From the IMG/VR virus record IMGVR_UViG_3300050821_004344, positions 1 through 36,091 of that record: a DNA stretch of 36,091 nt. The stretch is one strand, 5' to 3'. The DNA is from a virus. Below are positions 1 to 7,211 of this stretch, one piece after another. Numbering within the stretch: position 1 is the first letter of the stretch; every line of letters starts with the position of its first letter. The notes below the pieces were generated by a model that saw only the letters and a list, made by a program, of their open reading frames with translations, was not told where the DNA came from and ran no database searches. A program made the translations under genes and the position numbers.

Positions 1-2
1 AA

Positions 3-161
3 GCCCGTAAGGCATTAGCAATGATATTTTATAATAAATTATCAGAGAAAGAACAAAATACAGTATTAAAAACATTAAAGATAAAGCGAATGGATGAAAC
101 TAAATTATTTAGTATCCCCGTAGAAGATTGGGGATACGCTATGAAAGGGTGGTTGAAATGA
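3..161 (+). CDS. C-terminal part of a small phage protein (5' end outside window)
   Basis: The frame is open from the left edge and ends in TGA, giving 52 residues. It contains a mainly helical, charged stretch rich in Lys and Glu (NKLSEKEQNTVLKTLKIK). Its TGA overlaps the ATG of the next gene (ATGA), the junction style used throughout this arm, which supports it being translated. I do not recognise the family and the N-terminus is missing. Confidence 0.55.
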   Translation, partial: ARKALAMIFYNKLSEKEQNTVLKTLKIKRMDETKLFSIPVEDWGYAMKGWLK

Positions 162-298
162 AGACACTTATTCTTTTTATATTAAATATTGGGTTAATGT
201 ATGTTATATTTCCCTGCAATACTTTACAATTCATAATTATGGGAATCGTATTGATTCTTGTAGATTTGGGAGTTTTAACTATACTTGACACATTTTAA
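158..298 (+). CDS. small membrane protein, 46 aa
   Basis: ATG preceded by GGGTGG about six bases upstream, and overlapping the previous stop as ATGA. The product is almost entirely hydrophobic, with two probable membrane spans, about residues 3-18 and 23-43, and a short acidic end (LDTF). It has no signal-peptide cleavage site that I can see. Small inner-membrane phage peptides of this kind can act in superinfection exclusion, lysis timing or host takeover, but nothing here says which. The promoter at 285-312 lies inside its last codons. Confidence 0.6.
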   Translation: MKTLILFILNIGLMYVIFPCNTLQFIIMGIVLILVDLGVLTILDTF

Positions 299-312
299 TA
301 ATATGCTATACT
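285..312 (+). promoter_or_regulatory. sigma70-type promoter P1
   Basis: TTGACA at 285-290, 16-base spacer, TATACT at 307-312, with an extended -10 TG at 304-305. It stands directly before the gene starting at 348 and could drive the RNA ligase and downstream genes. The -10 context ATGCTATACTTTA recurs almost exactly at 2791 and 21025. Seen in sequence; activity is inferred. Confidence 0.75.
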
Positions 313-347
313 TTAATTAACCACATAATAACATGAAGGCAAATAAA

Positions 348-533
348 ATGGGTAGAACACAACAATTAATAAGCAAAGAAGCATTACAAAATTTATTTAA
401 TGATTGCTTAACCCCCGCTGAACAAACACTTGTGGCAGCCACATTTAACACATCACCTGCGGGTTTATTTGAAAAAGATTTATTGGAAGTCAATAATGCA
501 ATAATGATATTTTTAAGAAGTGGGGGTGTATAA
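348..533 (+). CDS. hypothetical small protein, 61 aa
   Basis: First gene after promoter P1. An in-frame ATG exists at 333, but only the ATG at 348 has a Shine-Dalgarno sequence (GAAGG, 335-339, eight-base spacing), so 348 is chosen. The product is helical (RTQQLISKEALQNLF, then LTPAEQTLVAATF) and may be a small DNA- or protein-binding peptide. No family is recognised. It is followed two bases later by the next gene. Confidence 0.6.
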   Translation: MGRTQQLISKEALQNLFNDCLTPAEQTLVAATFNTSPAGLFEKDLLEVNNAIMIFLRSGGV

Positions 534-534
534 A

Positions 535-858
535 ATGTCTAAATTACATTTTACTCTAGCTCTAGCTAAACAGCATGATGCTTGTACAAGAGGGATAAAA
601 ACTTTCACACGATTCCTCAAAGATAATAATATTCAGTATGACGATAATACTGAATTTAATTTACTTACTTTGCTAGAAAGCAATGGGGTAGAGGATGCTC
701 AATGGGCGTTACGCTGTTGTGTAGAAAGTACTTATTGGGTTGTAAGAGTCAGCAAAGAGTTGTCTAAACGAGGCGCTGATAGAGCGGTTACTTATTCAAT
801 TGATGGTGAGAAAGCGGCACAGGAAAATGATCTAAAAGAATTATTGGAGGCAGATTAA
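535..858 (+). CDS. hypothetical helical protein, 107 aa
   Basis: Start placed at 535 because a G-rich ribosome site (GGGGGTG, 522-528) in the end of the previous gene is correctly spaced for it, whereas the earlier in-frame ATG at 520 has none. The region ACTRGIKTFTRFL, then LLESNGVEDAQWALRCC resembles the helical A-C-x(n)-F ... WA-R pattern seen in several small phage and bacterial proteins of unknown function. The tail is acidic (QENDLKELLEAD). The ribosome site of the RNA ligase gene (GGAGG) lies in its 3' end. Function unknown. Confidence 0.65.
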   Translation: MSKLHFTLALAKQHDACTRGIKTFTRFLKDNNIQYDDNTEFNLLTLLESNGVEDAQWALRCCVESTYWVVRVSKELSKRGADRAVTYSIDGEKAAQENDLKELLEAD

Positions 859-859
859 C

Positions 860-1717
860 ATGTTTCCTAAGATACGAGATAAATGTTTCCTTGATGGTAC
901 TGTTGATCAAACAAATTGTGAAATAACTGAAAAAATAGATGGTTCACAAATTTCATGGAGAAAGAAAAATGGAGAACTATCTATCTACAGTAAGAATTAT
1001 CAGATTTACCCTTCACTTAAACCAGTGCAAAAGACTTTTAAGCCGGCTGTCACATATTTACTAAGTATTTGTGACAAAATCGCAGTCGGATATATATATT
1101 ATGGTGAGACTTTAGCAACGCCTAGACATAATGTTATTCGCTATTCGCGAATTCCAAATAATAATTTAGTCTTATGGGCTGTTAATGACCTCCCTTTAAA
1201 TAAATGGTTAAACCAGTTTGAACTTAAACATGAAGCAAAGTCTCTAAGCATTGAGTATTTAATACCACTAAATACTGAAGAAGACCCCGTAAATGAATCT
1301 TGTCTAGGCGGTGTAATAGAAGGTGTCGTTTATTCTTATTTGATAAATAATTCTAGAGATATCATAAAGTTTAAAAAAGTAAATGAAGCTTTTTACGAAA
1401 TACGTCAACAATCAAAGGAAAATAAAAATTTACTACGTGGTGCTCAAACGGATACCTGGGGGGAATTTAAAAACAGATTTAAAACTGAGGCTCGTTGGAA
1501 TAAGGCAATTCAACATTTACGTGATCAAGGTGTATTAGAAAATAAAGAATCTGACATAGGATTACTTTGTAAAGAAACTATGTGTGATATTTTATTGGAG
1601 GAAGAAAAAACCATTCAAGACTTTTTTAACAAAACATTTCGTAAAGAGCTGTTAAAACATGCAATAACTGGTTTAGCAGATTATTATAAAAACTATTTAA
1701 TAGAGAATAAATCATGA
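860..1717 (+). CDS. ATP-dependent RNA ligase (Rnl2-like nucleotidyltransferase)
   Basis: Enzymes of this family seal nicked or broken RNA through a lysyl-AMP intermediate. All nucleotidyltransferase motifs are visible: motif I EKIDGS at 24-29 with Lys25 as the adenylated residue; the SKN element at 44-46; motif III YYGE at 80-83; motif IIIa around NLVLWAV at 102-108; motif IV EGVV at 154-157; motif V IIKFKK at 168-173. Residues from about 175 on are helical and fit the C-terminal domain of the Rnl2/RNA_ligase (PF09414) type. At 285 aa the length suits that family. In T4, RNA ligase repairs tRNA cut by a host anticodon nuclease, and a similar counter-defence or RNA-repair role is a reasonable inference. 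A DNA ligase is less likely because no OB-fold DNA ligase motif VI is evident. GGAGG lies nine bases upstream of the start. Confidence 0.85.
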   Translation: MFPKIRDKCFLDGTVDQTNCEITEKIDGSQISWRKKNGELSIYSKNYQIYPSLKPVQKTFKPAVTYLLSICDKIAVGYIYYGETLATPRHNVIRYSRIPNNNLVLWAVNDLPLNKWLNQFELKHEAKSLSIEYLIPLNTEEDPVNESCLGGVIEGVVYSYLINNSRDIIKFKKVNEAFYEIRQQSKENKNLLRGAQTDTWGEFKNRFKTEARWNKAIQHLRDQGVLENKESDIGLLCKETMCDILLEEEKTIQDFFNKTFRKELLKHAITGLADYYKNYLIENKS

Positions 1718-2358
1718 AAAAGTTATTAGCTGGTATTGCTATAGGAGCCTTAGGATTAAGTTTAGTAGGAGGTATTAATTTAAATGTGAACCCCGCTGTT
1801 AATTTAGATCAAGTACTAAACCCTTATCAAATAACAACCCATTTTCAATGGGTTGGTGAACATTACGATATCAATCTAGGTAATACTTTAGGTGATGCAG
1901 ATAGTGTGCAACCAGTGTTAACATTATTACAGAATGCTGGCCATAATGATACAATAACTTTTCATATTAAAGGTTATGGTGGAGATGTGGACGGTATGTT
2001 TGCATTAATTAATGCTATAAATAGCAGTAAAGCGCATGTCTTAATGTCTGTCGAAGGGAATTCTTATAGTGCATACGCAGGCCTTGCTACAAGCGCAGGC
2101 ACTCTTCATATTGATAAATATGCGTTGCTTATGTTCCATATGGGCAGTATTAATGGTGTTGATTGTAATACAGTTACGGGCATGTTTGACGGTATACCAG
2201 CAGCTGTTTCATGTCAAAATGACAAAAACGCCTACGTTACTGAGTTAACTACTATGATCAATAATGATAGGATATTAACAGCTTCTGAGAAACAATCAAT
2301 TTTAGCAGGAAATGAGCTATATTTAACGTCAGCACAAGTGCAGGCTAGAATATTATGA
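1714..2358 (+). CDS. exported ClpP/crotonase-fold serine peptidase
   Basis: 214 aa. Residues 1-20 form a signal peptide or membrane anchor (KK followed by a hydrophobic Ala/Gly/Leu stretch), so the enzyme probably acts in the periplasm or on the membrane. The rest has the ClpP-like landmarks: Gly-Gly at 89-90 before the oxyanion strand (GYGGDVDGMFALINAI), Ser119 in NSYSAYAG at the nucleophile position of ClpP (ASMGA), and His142 in MFHMGS. The third catalytic residue cannot be placed by eye. Soluble ClpP has no signal peptide, and phage ClpP-like head proteases sit in capsid operons, whereas this gene lies between an RNA ligase and a transporter-like gene. The start overlaps the ligase stop as ATGA. 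A second ClpP-like gene without a signal is at 6615. Substrate unknown. Confidence 0.8.
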   Translation: MKKLLAGIAIGALGLSLVGGINLNVNPAVNLDQVLNPYQITTHFQWVGEHYDINLGNTLGDADSVQPVLTLLQNAGHNDTITFHIKGYGGDVDGMFALINAINSSKAHVLMSVEGNSYSAYAGLATSAGTLHIDKYALLMFHMGSINGVDCNTVTGMFDGIPAAVSCQNDKNAYVTELTTMINNDRILTASEKQSILAGNELYLTSAQVQARIL

Positions 2359-3182
2359 AAATCTTTAACCGCAGAAAACTATATATTTATTTAATTGCTC
2401 TAGTTATTGTTGAGCTTTGCTTAACAATGTATCTTGCTAATTGGAGGAGTACATTTTGGAATGCGGTTTCATCCCATAATGAGAATGTTTTTATTGTTTA
2501 TTTGATATATTTTGCAATAGCAGCATTATCATTATGTTTTATAGGAAGTTATGAGGGCTATTTGATTACATTGATAGCCCTTTCATATAGAACTGAATTA
2601 ACTAAGAAAGCTTTAAAAACAACAATTGATCACATGGCTTTAAGCCAAATAAAACAGGAAGATTGTTTACTATATCCACAATTATTGTTAAATCTAATCA
2701 TTGGCATATTACGGAACGCTTGTTTATTAGTTATATACGGTTATTTTGTAGTATTAGTTAGTCCTTGGTATTTGCTTTATCCGGTTATTTATGCTATACT
2801 TAGTTCATTAGCAGGGTATAAATTAGCTTTCCCATTGATTAATTTAAACTATATTAATCAGAACATGGAGGCTAAATTTAGACAATGTTTAACAAAAAGA
2901 AACTATGGTAAAGCCTTTGTGAATAACTTTAATTTAGCTAAATCTACGAAATTATTAGGCTATTGGCAAATAGGTGTAAGCCAGCTTAGTGTTGTATTGC
3001 CCTACATTTGTTTAGCATCTTTATACTTTAGTTTTAGAATTACCTTTGGTATTTTGATGCAAGTAGCCAGTGCAATGAACTCTATGACTGATTGCTTAGG
3101 GTTCTATTTACAAAGTTTTAATGATATAAACAAACTATTGTCTTGTAGAAAACGATTACTTGAAATTGGAGTATTAAAATGA
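2355..3182 (+). CDS. SbmA/BacA-like peptide-transporter membrane protein, no ATPase domain
   Basis: 275 aa with about six membrane segments (roughly 9-28, 45-64, 66-78, 108-135, 138-158, 208-226). Family landmarks of the SbmA/BacA/YddA group can be followed: NWRSTFWNAV at 29-38 (SbmA has a D-W-Y-x-x-F-Y-x-A-L motif), a Q-x(n)-ED motif at 98-103, MEAKFRQCL at 171-179, PYICLASLYF at 215-224, then ITFGILMQVASAMNSM at 229-244 and a closing RKRL at 265-268. SbmA imports peptides, including microcins and proline-rich antimicrobial peptides, using the proton gradient and without its own ATPase, which fits the missing nucleotide-binding domain. The protein is shorter than SbmA (about 400 aa). ATGA overlap joins it to the exported peptidase gene. 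It could instead be a different transporter-fold protein used to modify the envelope. Confidence 0.6.
   Translation: MKIFNRRKLYIYLIALVIVELCLTMYLANWRSTFWNAVSSHNENVFIVYLIYFAIAALSLCFIGSYEGYLITLIALSYRTELTKKALKTTIDHMALSQIKQEDCLLYPQLLLNLIIGILRNACLLVIYGYFVVLVSPWYLLYPVIYAILSSLAGYKLAFPLINLNYINQNMEAKFRQCLTKRNYGKAFVNNFNLAKSTKLLGYWQIGVSQLSVVLPYICLASLYFSFRITFGILMQVASAMNSMTDCLGFYLQSFNDINKLLSCRKRLLEIGVLK
2772..2800 (+). promoter_or_regulatory. possible internal promoter before the primase-helicase genes
   Basis: TTGCTT at 2772-2777, 17-base spacer, TATACT at 2795-2800 with extended -10 TGC at 2792-2794. The -35 is weak, but ATGCTATACTT repeats the -10 region of P1. It lies inside the transporter-like gene and would serve the genes from 3179 onward. 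Confidence 0.35.
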
Positions 3183-3370
3183 GAAGTTATACTGTTAAGG
3201 ATGTAGAAGAGAAACTAATAATGAATCTTAATGATTTAAAAGAATTGTTATTAAAGCACCCTTTGGAATGCTCTGCTGATCAAGCAGTTCAATTATTAAA
3301 TAGATACGAAAGAATGGAAGAAGAAATATTAATGATGTTATCACCGGTGGAGAGAGATTATGTTAATTAA
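3179..3370 (+). CDS. hypothetical small protein, 63 aa
   Basis: ATG overlaps the upstream stop (ATGA) and is preceded by TTGGAG with seven-base spacing. The product is acidic and helical (DVEEKLIMNLNDLKELLL, then QAVQLLNRYERMEEEILMML) and may form a short coiled coil. It overlaps the primase start by 11 bases and carries that gene's ribosome site (GGAG). No family recognised; the position suggests a replication accessory or a simple coupling gene. Confidence 0.65.
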   Translation: MRSYTVKDVEEKLIMNLNDLKELLLKHPLECSADQAVQLLNRYERMEEEILMMLSPVERDYVN

Positions 3371-4058
3371 AGGAGGACAGCCATGTGATGATTGTGGATC
3401 TAGTGACGCATTAGCTCAATATGAAGATGGCACATACTGTTTTTCATGTGGCAACAGAACAAAACAGATAGATGGCACTTTAGTAAGTGATTGTCATATG
3501 TATCATGTACCACATACTGAACCCGTTGTAAAGGGTAGTATAGTAGATTGCTTTTTGAAACAAAGGCATTTTACGGATGGGATTATATTTGAATATGACT
3601 TACGTCAAACGATGGACGGCCAAAAGCTAGTAATTTTAGACCAATATTTAGGTATAGCAGATATTCGTAGTATTGGTTATAGCACTGGCCCTAAATATAT
3701 AGGCGTAGCATCGAAGAAGCATTTTTTTGGGAGATGTACATACAGTACTCGTTACATTATTCTTGTAGAGGATGCTATAAGTGCAATTCGTCTTTCAGCT
3801 GCGGGGTACCATTGTGTAGCGCTTCGTGGTACTAAGTTAAGTGAAACAATGCTACAAGAGTTGTGTGGATTTTGGGAAGGTACTCATATTGTTACCTGGC
3901 TAGATGATGATGCAGCTGGTCACCAAGGCGTTATAGATATTCTTCATAAATTAAACTGGTGTAACCTAAAATTTACGAACATTTTGACGGAAAAAGACCC
4001 TAAATGGTACACAGATAACGAATTAAAAGCGATATTGGAGAAACATAATGTTATTTGA
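3360..4058 (+). CDS. T7-like DNA primase (zinc-binding plus Toprim)
   Basis: 232 aa, corresponding to the primase half of T7 gp4. The N-terminal zinc finger has Cys9, Cys12, Cys27 and Cys30 (PCDDCGSSDA, then YCFSCG), which reads the priming site on the template in T7. A Toprim fold follows, with the metal-binding acidic residues at Glu137 (ILVEDAISAI) and Asp182/Asp184 (WLDDDAAGHQG). It would synthesise RNA primers for lagging-strand replication. In T7 the primase and helicase are one polypeptide; here they are two genes separated by a 65-aa gene. The ribosome site GGAG lies in the end of the preceding gene. Confidence 0.9.
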   Translation: MLIKGGQPCDDCGSSDALAQYEDGTYCFSCGNRTKQIDGTLVSDCHMYHVPHTEPVVKGSIVDCFLKQRHFTDGIIFEYDLRQTMDGQKLVILDQYLGIADIRSIGYSTGPKYIGVASKKHFFGRCTYSTRYIILVEDAISAIRLSAAGYHCVALRGTKLSETMLQELCGFWEGTHIVTWLDDDAAGHQGVIDILHKLNWCNLKFTNILTEKDPKWYTDNELKAILEKHNVI

Positions 4059-4245
4059 TGATGCAACAAGGTATAAGCTAACATTAGACGCAGAAATTAA
4101 ATATTTAACTAAGGAAGAAATGGCCATATTTTTGCATAAATGGAATCTATCCTATAGATATGTGGCAAAATCTGCACATAAAGGTATTTTAGAATTTTTT
4201 AATGATTACATAGATATCATATTTGATGTGGTGCTGTATGATTAA
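4048..4245 (+). CDS. hypothetical protein between primase and helicase, 65 aa
   Basis: Good ribosome site (GGAG, seven bases before ATG) inside the primase 3' end, with an 11-base overlap. The product has aromatic and charged residues (KWNLSYRYVAKSAHKG) and an acidic hydrophobic tail (YIDIIFDVVLYD). It has no recognised domain. It overlaps the helicase start at 4238 and sits exactly where T7 gp4 would join its primase and helicase halves, so a bridging or loading role is possible. That is inference from position. Confidence 0.6.
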   Translation: MLFDDATRYKLTLDAEIKYLTKEEMAIFLHKWNLSYRYVAKSAHKGILEFFNDYIDIIFDVVLYD

Positions 4246-5482
4246 TGAACTTACACTTTTAAAGATATTTTGCAAACAGAAGATATATCGTGAATATAAT
4301 TCGTATGTTCAAAATAAATTATTAGAGTATCATATCAAGGTAATTTTACAAGATTTTGAGGAATACTTTAATATATTCAACAAAGATATTGAGGACTTCT
4401 CCGAATTTTATACCTGGTTTTCACAAACCCGACATCCTAATATTCCAGAAGCAACAAGCATAATTTATAAAGAAATCATTAATAAATTATCCATTATTGA
4501 GGTTGGGATCGGTCCGGAGATTATAAAAGAATTTCAAAAGCGGCACCTTATCACTACTTTAGAAGCACACTTCAAGATAGGTTTTAATATTGATTTTGTT
4601 CAAGAATCTTTAGATTCTTATAAAAAAGATGTTGCAAGTTTATCGCAAGTTGATGAGGATGCTGACGTTATAGAATATTGTCTTAATGATTTATTAAATA
4701 ACATTAATAAAAATGAAGGTTTAAGGTGGCGCTTAAATATGTTAAATGACGGTATTGGCGCGATAAAGAAAGGGTACTTAATTATCGTGGGTGCTTTTGT
4801 TGATGTAGGTAAAACCTCTTTTGCTGTAAGTGAAGCTACCTATATGGCACAGCAATTAACTGAAGGTTGTGTACTTTGGTTAAATAACGAAGAAGAGGAT
4901 TATCGAGTATTACGTAAAATATGGAAATCTGTGTTAAATTGTACTGATGCGGAATTATTAGCTAATCCTGATAAAGCTACCGAAGTTTTTAACCGTAAAA
5001 TGCATGGAGACCCAAAAAGAATTCGTTTAGTAAATATAAGAAAAAAGAGTTTGAAGGGAGTAAGCCGCTTATTTGAGAAGTATAAACCGGCACTTGTTGT
5101 TATTGATCAAGCAGATAAAATATCTAACACATCTTTTAAAGCTTTTAGTGAACCTGGACAATTAAAAAATATTTATGGAGAATTGCGCACACTAGCTAAT
5201 ACATATTGCCCCGTTATTGCCATCAGCCAAGCAGATGCCACTGCAATGTATAAGGCCCGTGATTCTGAAGAGTACTCATATACTTTATATCCCCATCATA
5301 GACAACTTGATGGCTCTAAAATAGGAAAACCCGGGGAAGCAGACGCTATTATTATGATAGGCCGAAGAGCTGAGAACAACACTACGCGTGGGGTACATAT
5401 TTCAAAGAATAAGTTTGGAGATTCTAACTATAAACAAGAGGTCATATATAATGGGGAAAAATGCCGATATTCAAATCCATGA
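4238..5482 (+). CDS. DnaB-like replicative helicase (T7 gp4 helicase type)
   Basis: The ATG at 4238 gives 414 aa; upstream in-frame alternatives at 4223 (TTG) and 4226 (ATG) have no better ribosome site. The RecA-type core shows Walker A GAFVDVGKTSF with Lys192, an acidic NNEEEDYRV element after the beta strand LWL, Walker B ALVVID with Asp290, and a late segment with SQADATAMYKARDS and GEADAIIMIGRR resembling the DnaB motif H3/H4 region. Residues 1-150 are helical and not recognisable. A hexameric 5'-3' helicase unwinding the fork with the adjacent primase and the polymerase at 7458 is the expected role. It overlaps the previous gene by eight bases. Confidence 0.88.
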   Translation: MINELTLLKIFCKQKIYREYNSYVQNKLLEYHIKVILQDFEEYFNIFNKDIEDFSEFYTWFSQTRHPNIPEATSIIYKEIINKLSIIEVGIGPEIIKEFQKRHLITTLEAHFKIGFNIDFVQESLDSYKKDVASLSQVDEDADVIEYCLNDLLNNINKNEGLRWRLNMLNDGIGAIKKGYLIIVGAFVDVGKTSFAVSEATYMAQQLTEGCVLWLNNEEEDYRVLRKIWKSVLNCTDAELLANPDKATEVFNRKMHGDPKRIRLVNIRKKSLKGVSRLFEKYKPALVVIDQADKISNTSFKAFSEPGQLKNIYGELRTLANTYCPVIAISQADATAMYKARDSEEYSYTLYPHHRQLDGSKIGKPGEADAIIMIGRRAENNTTRGVHISKNKFGDSNYKQEVIYNGEKCRYSNP

Positions 5483-5503
5483 GTCTAAAATGGTGGTACT
5501 ATT

Positions 5504-5704
5504 ATGAAAACACTTAGAGAATACTATATTTGTTATGAAGAAATCGATCAATACTCGTTAAAGAGAAATGTTAAAAGTAGTGATGCATTTTTAACTAAAC
5601 TCATGGCATTAGCCCATTATGATAAGATTAAAAACATAGGACTAAACTATAAATTGGTTTCTACTTCAAAATGTGTTTATTTCAAAGACTTGGGTGCATT
5701 ATGA
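5504..5704 (+). CDS. hypothetical small protein, 66 aa
   Basis: ATG with an upstream GGTGG. The product is basic and aromatic (REYYICYEEIDQYSLKRNVK) without a recognised domain. Its stop overlaps the start of the aminopeptidase gene (ATGA), so the two are probably co-translated. It could be an accessory of that enzyme or an unrelated small early protein. Confidence 0.6.
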   Translation: MKTLREYYICYEEIDQYSLKRNVKSSDAFLTKLMALAHYDKIKNIGLNYKLVSTSKCVYFKDLGAL

Positions 5705-6618
5705 AAACTAAATCAACATTAGGTGAAAAGTTTCTTAAGACCTTTATAAACTTAAGACAACAGCATCCTGTAATTGTAGCTGATCTTATTGAAAATTGGT
5801 TATTAAAATATAGTATTAATTATACAATTTATCAGGATACTGAATGTCAGGGTTTATTACGAGATTTTTTTGGTGATGAATCTTATATTTTTCATATTAA
5901 TCCTCAAGTAAAAGTTGAAGATGAACCAATAATTATTGGTAAAGGTGTTTGTTTTGACACTGGCGGGTATAATTTAAAGAAAAGTATGGAAGATATGTAT
6001 TATGATAAAAACGGTGCCTTACTTGCAATAGCTGCCGGAATTGACAATAATACTCCTGCATTGGCTTTTATTGTTTCAAATTTTATTAATGATAATGTAT
6101 TACCAGGTCAGATTTTAAAAGATCCTTATACTGGTTTAAAAATCCTTATAGAAGACACGGATGCTGAGGGAAGAATGGGTTTAGCCCACTGTATAGGATT
6201 GGCGCATCATTTAAAATATAGGGCTATTTTAACAATCGCCACTCTGACGGGGCATGCTCATATGATTACTGGGGATAGGACATATGCAATGGTTCATAGT
6301 AATGAAAAAGGCGATTTGGCTGAGATATTAGTTGATATGTTAGATTGTGAAGAGCATGCACATTTAGAATTATGGCCGGCACCTTTTCATAAGGATTATG
6401 ACAAAAGTATAATAAGTAAAATAAAAGGCGCTGATATAGGAAACTGTGGCAGTTTTAAAGGTGCGGGGACTAGCACAGCATTTAGTTTTCTTAAACGGTT
6501 TAGTAAAGAAACTCATCATATTCATTTAGATATAGCTGCCATGATGCTTGATAAACAAAAGAATGGTTATGTATGGGGATTACCTGAAGTTAGTTATTTA
6601 TTGGAGTTATTAAAATGA
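5701..6618 (+). CDS. M17-family leucyl aminopeptidase (catalytic domain)
   Basis: The ATG at 5701 overlaps the previous stop (ATGA) and gives 305 aa. The protein matches the catalytic domain of PepA/leucyl aminopeptidase, a cytoplasmic two-metal exopeptidase removing N-terminal residues from peptides. Metal and catalytic residues are all in place: Lys81 and Asp86 in GKGVCFDTGG, Lys93 (counterpart of PepA Lys294), Asp102, and the family signature TDAEGRM with Asp154, Glu156 and Arg158. About 75 residues precede the catalytic region, against roughly 250 in PepA, so the N-terminal domain with its DNA-binding function is mostly absent. Next comes a ClpP-like peptidase gene, again with ATGA coupling. 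A peptidase of this family in a phage early operon is unusual; recycling of peptides to amino acids is the simplest reading. Confidence 0.88.
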   Translation: MKTKSTLGEKFLKTFINLRQQHPVIVADLIENWLLKYSINYTIYQDTECQGLLRDFFGDESYIFHINPQVKVEDEPIIIGKGVCFDTGGYNLKKSMEDMYYDKNGALLAIAAGIDNNTPALAFIVSNFINDNVLPGQILKDPYTGLKILIEDTDAEGRMGLAHCIGLAHHLKYRAILTIATLTGHAHMITGDRTYAMVHSNEKGDLAEILVDMLDCEEHAHLELWPAPFHKDYDKSIISKIKGADIGNCGSFKGAGTSTAFSFLKRFSKETHHIHLDIAAMMLDKQKNGYVWGLPEVSYLLELLK

Positions 6619-6620
6619 AT
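6601..6620 (+). repeat. gene-junction repeat, copy 1
   Basis: The 20-mer TTGGAGTTATTAAAATGAAT, holding the end of one gene (ELLK then stop), a ribosome site and the next start, is identical at 17976-17995. Close variants lie at 3166 and 19713. Confidence 0.6.
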
Positions 6621-7211
6621 AAAGAAATTATAACACAAGAAGATGATGATGAGGATTTTGAGGGAAGTTCTCAAGACGTTGTTAAGATTTATGAAGAAAA
6701 AATAAGTAGAAATAAATTAAGTATTTATCTTGATGATAGTTTTGATTCCTGCACGGCGGATTATCGGGAATTATTTCAGAAGTTTAGCAATGCAAAAGCA
6801 GACGATGAGATCCTTTTACATTTAGCATCTTATGGGGGAGATTGTCACGTAGGTTTCCAAATTTGTCACGCAATTAAAAATTGTAAAGCAAATATTATTA
6901 TCAAGGTTGATCAGCCATGTTATTCTATGGGTGCTGTAATGGCCTGTTGTGGGAAGAAATTAATTATGAATCCAGCCACTTTCTTAATGTTTCATAATTA
7001 TTCTGGTGGAAATCGTGGAAAGGGCGGAGAATTGTGTATGTCTATTCGCGAACAGGATAACTGGTTACATCGTTCATTCAAGCATTTTTGTAGCCCCTTT
7101 CTTAATGATGCTGAATTAGAAAGATTACATCAAGACCAAGATATTTATGTACGGGAATGGGATAAAAATTTAAAACAACGTATGAAAAGACATTTTGGAG
7201 TTAAAAAATGA
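6615..7211 (+). CDS. cytoplasmic ClpP-like serine peptidase
   Basis: 198 aa, close to ClpP length, with no signal peptide and an acidic N-terminus (QEDDDEDFEGSS). Landmarks: Gly74-Gly75 in ASYGGDCHVGFQICHAIK, Ser104 in QPCYSMGAVMACCG (the ClpP nucleophile site), His127 in MFHNYSGG. The C-terminal part (REWDKNLKQRMKRHFG) is basic. ClpP needs an AAA+ partner to degrade folded proteins and alone cuts short peptides; no ClpX/ClpA gene is in the window, so it may use a host ATPase or act only on peptides. Its ATG overlaps the aminopeptidase stop and is preceded by the junction sequence TTGGAGTTATTAAA. It is a distant relative of the exported enzyme at 1714. Confidence 0.8.
   Translation: MNKEIITQEDDDEDFEGSSQDVVKIYEEKISRNKLSIYLDDSFDSCTADYRELFQKFSNAKADDEILLHLASYGGDCHVGFQICHAIKNCKANIIIKVDQPCYSMGAVMACCGKKLIMNPATFLMFHNYSGGNRGKGGELCMSIREQDNWLHRSFKHFCSPFLNDAELERLHQDQDIYVREWDKNLKQRMKRHFGVKK

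Noticed and set aside
5256-5284. TATACT in the helicase gene
   Set aside because: No -35 element at the right distance and no extended -10.
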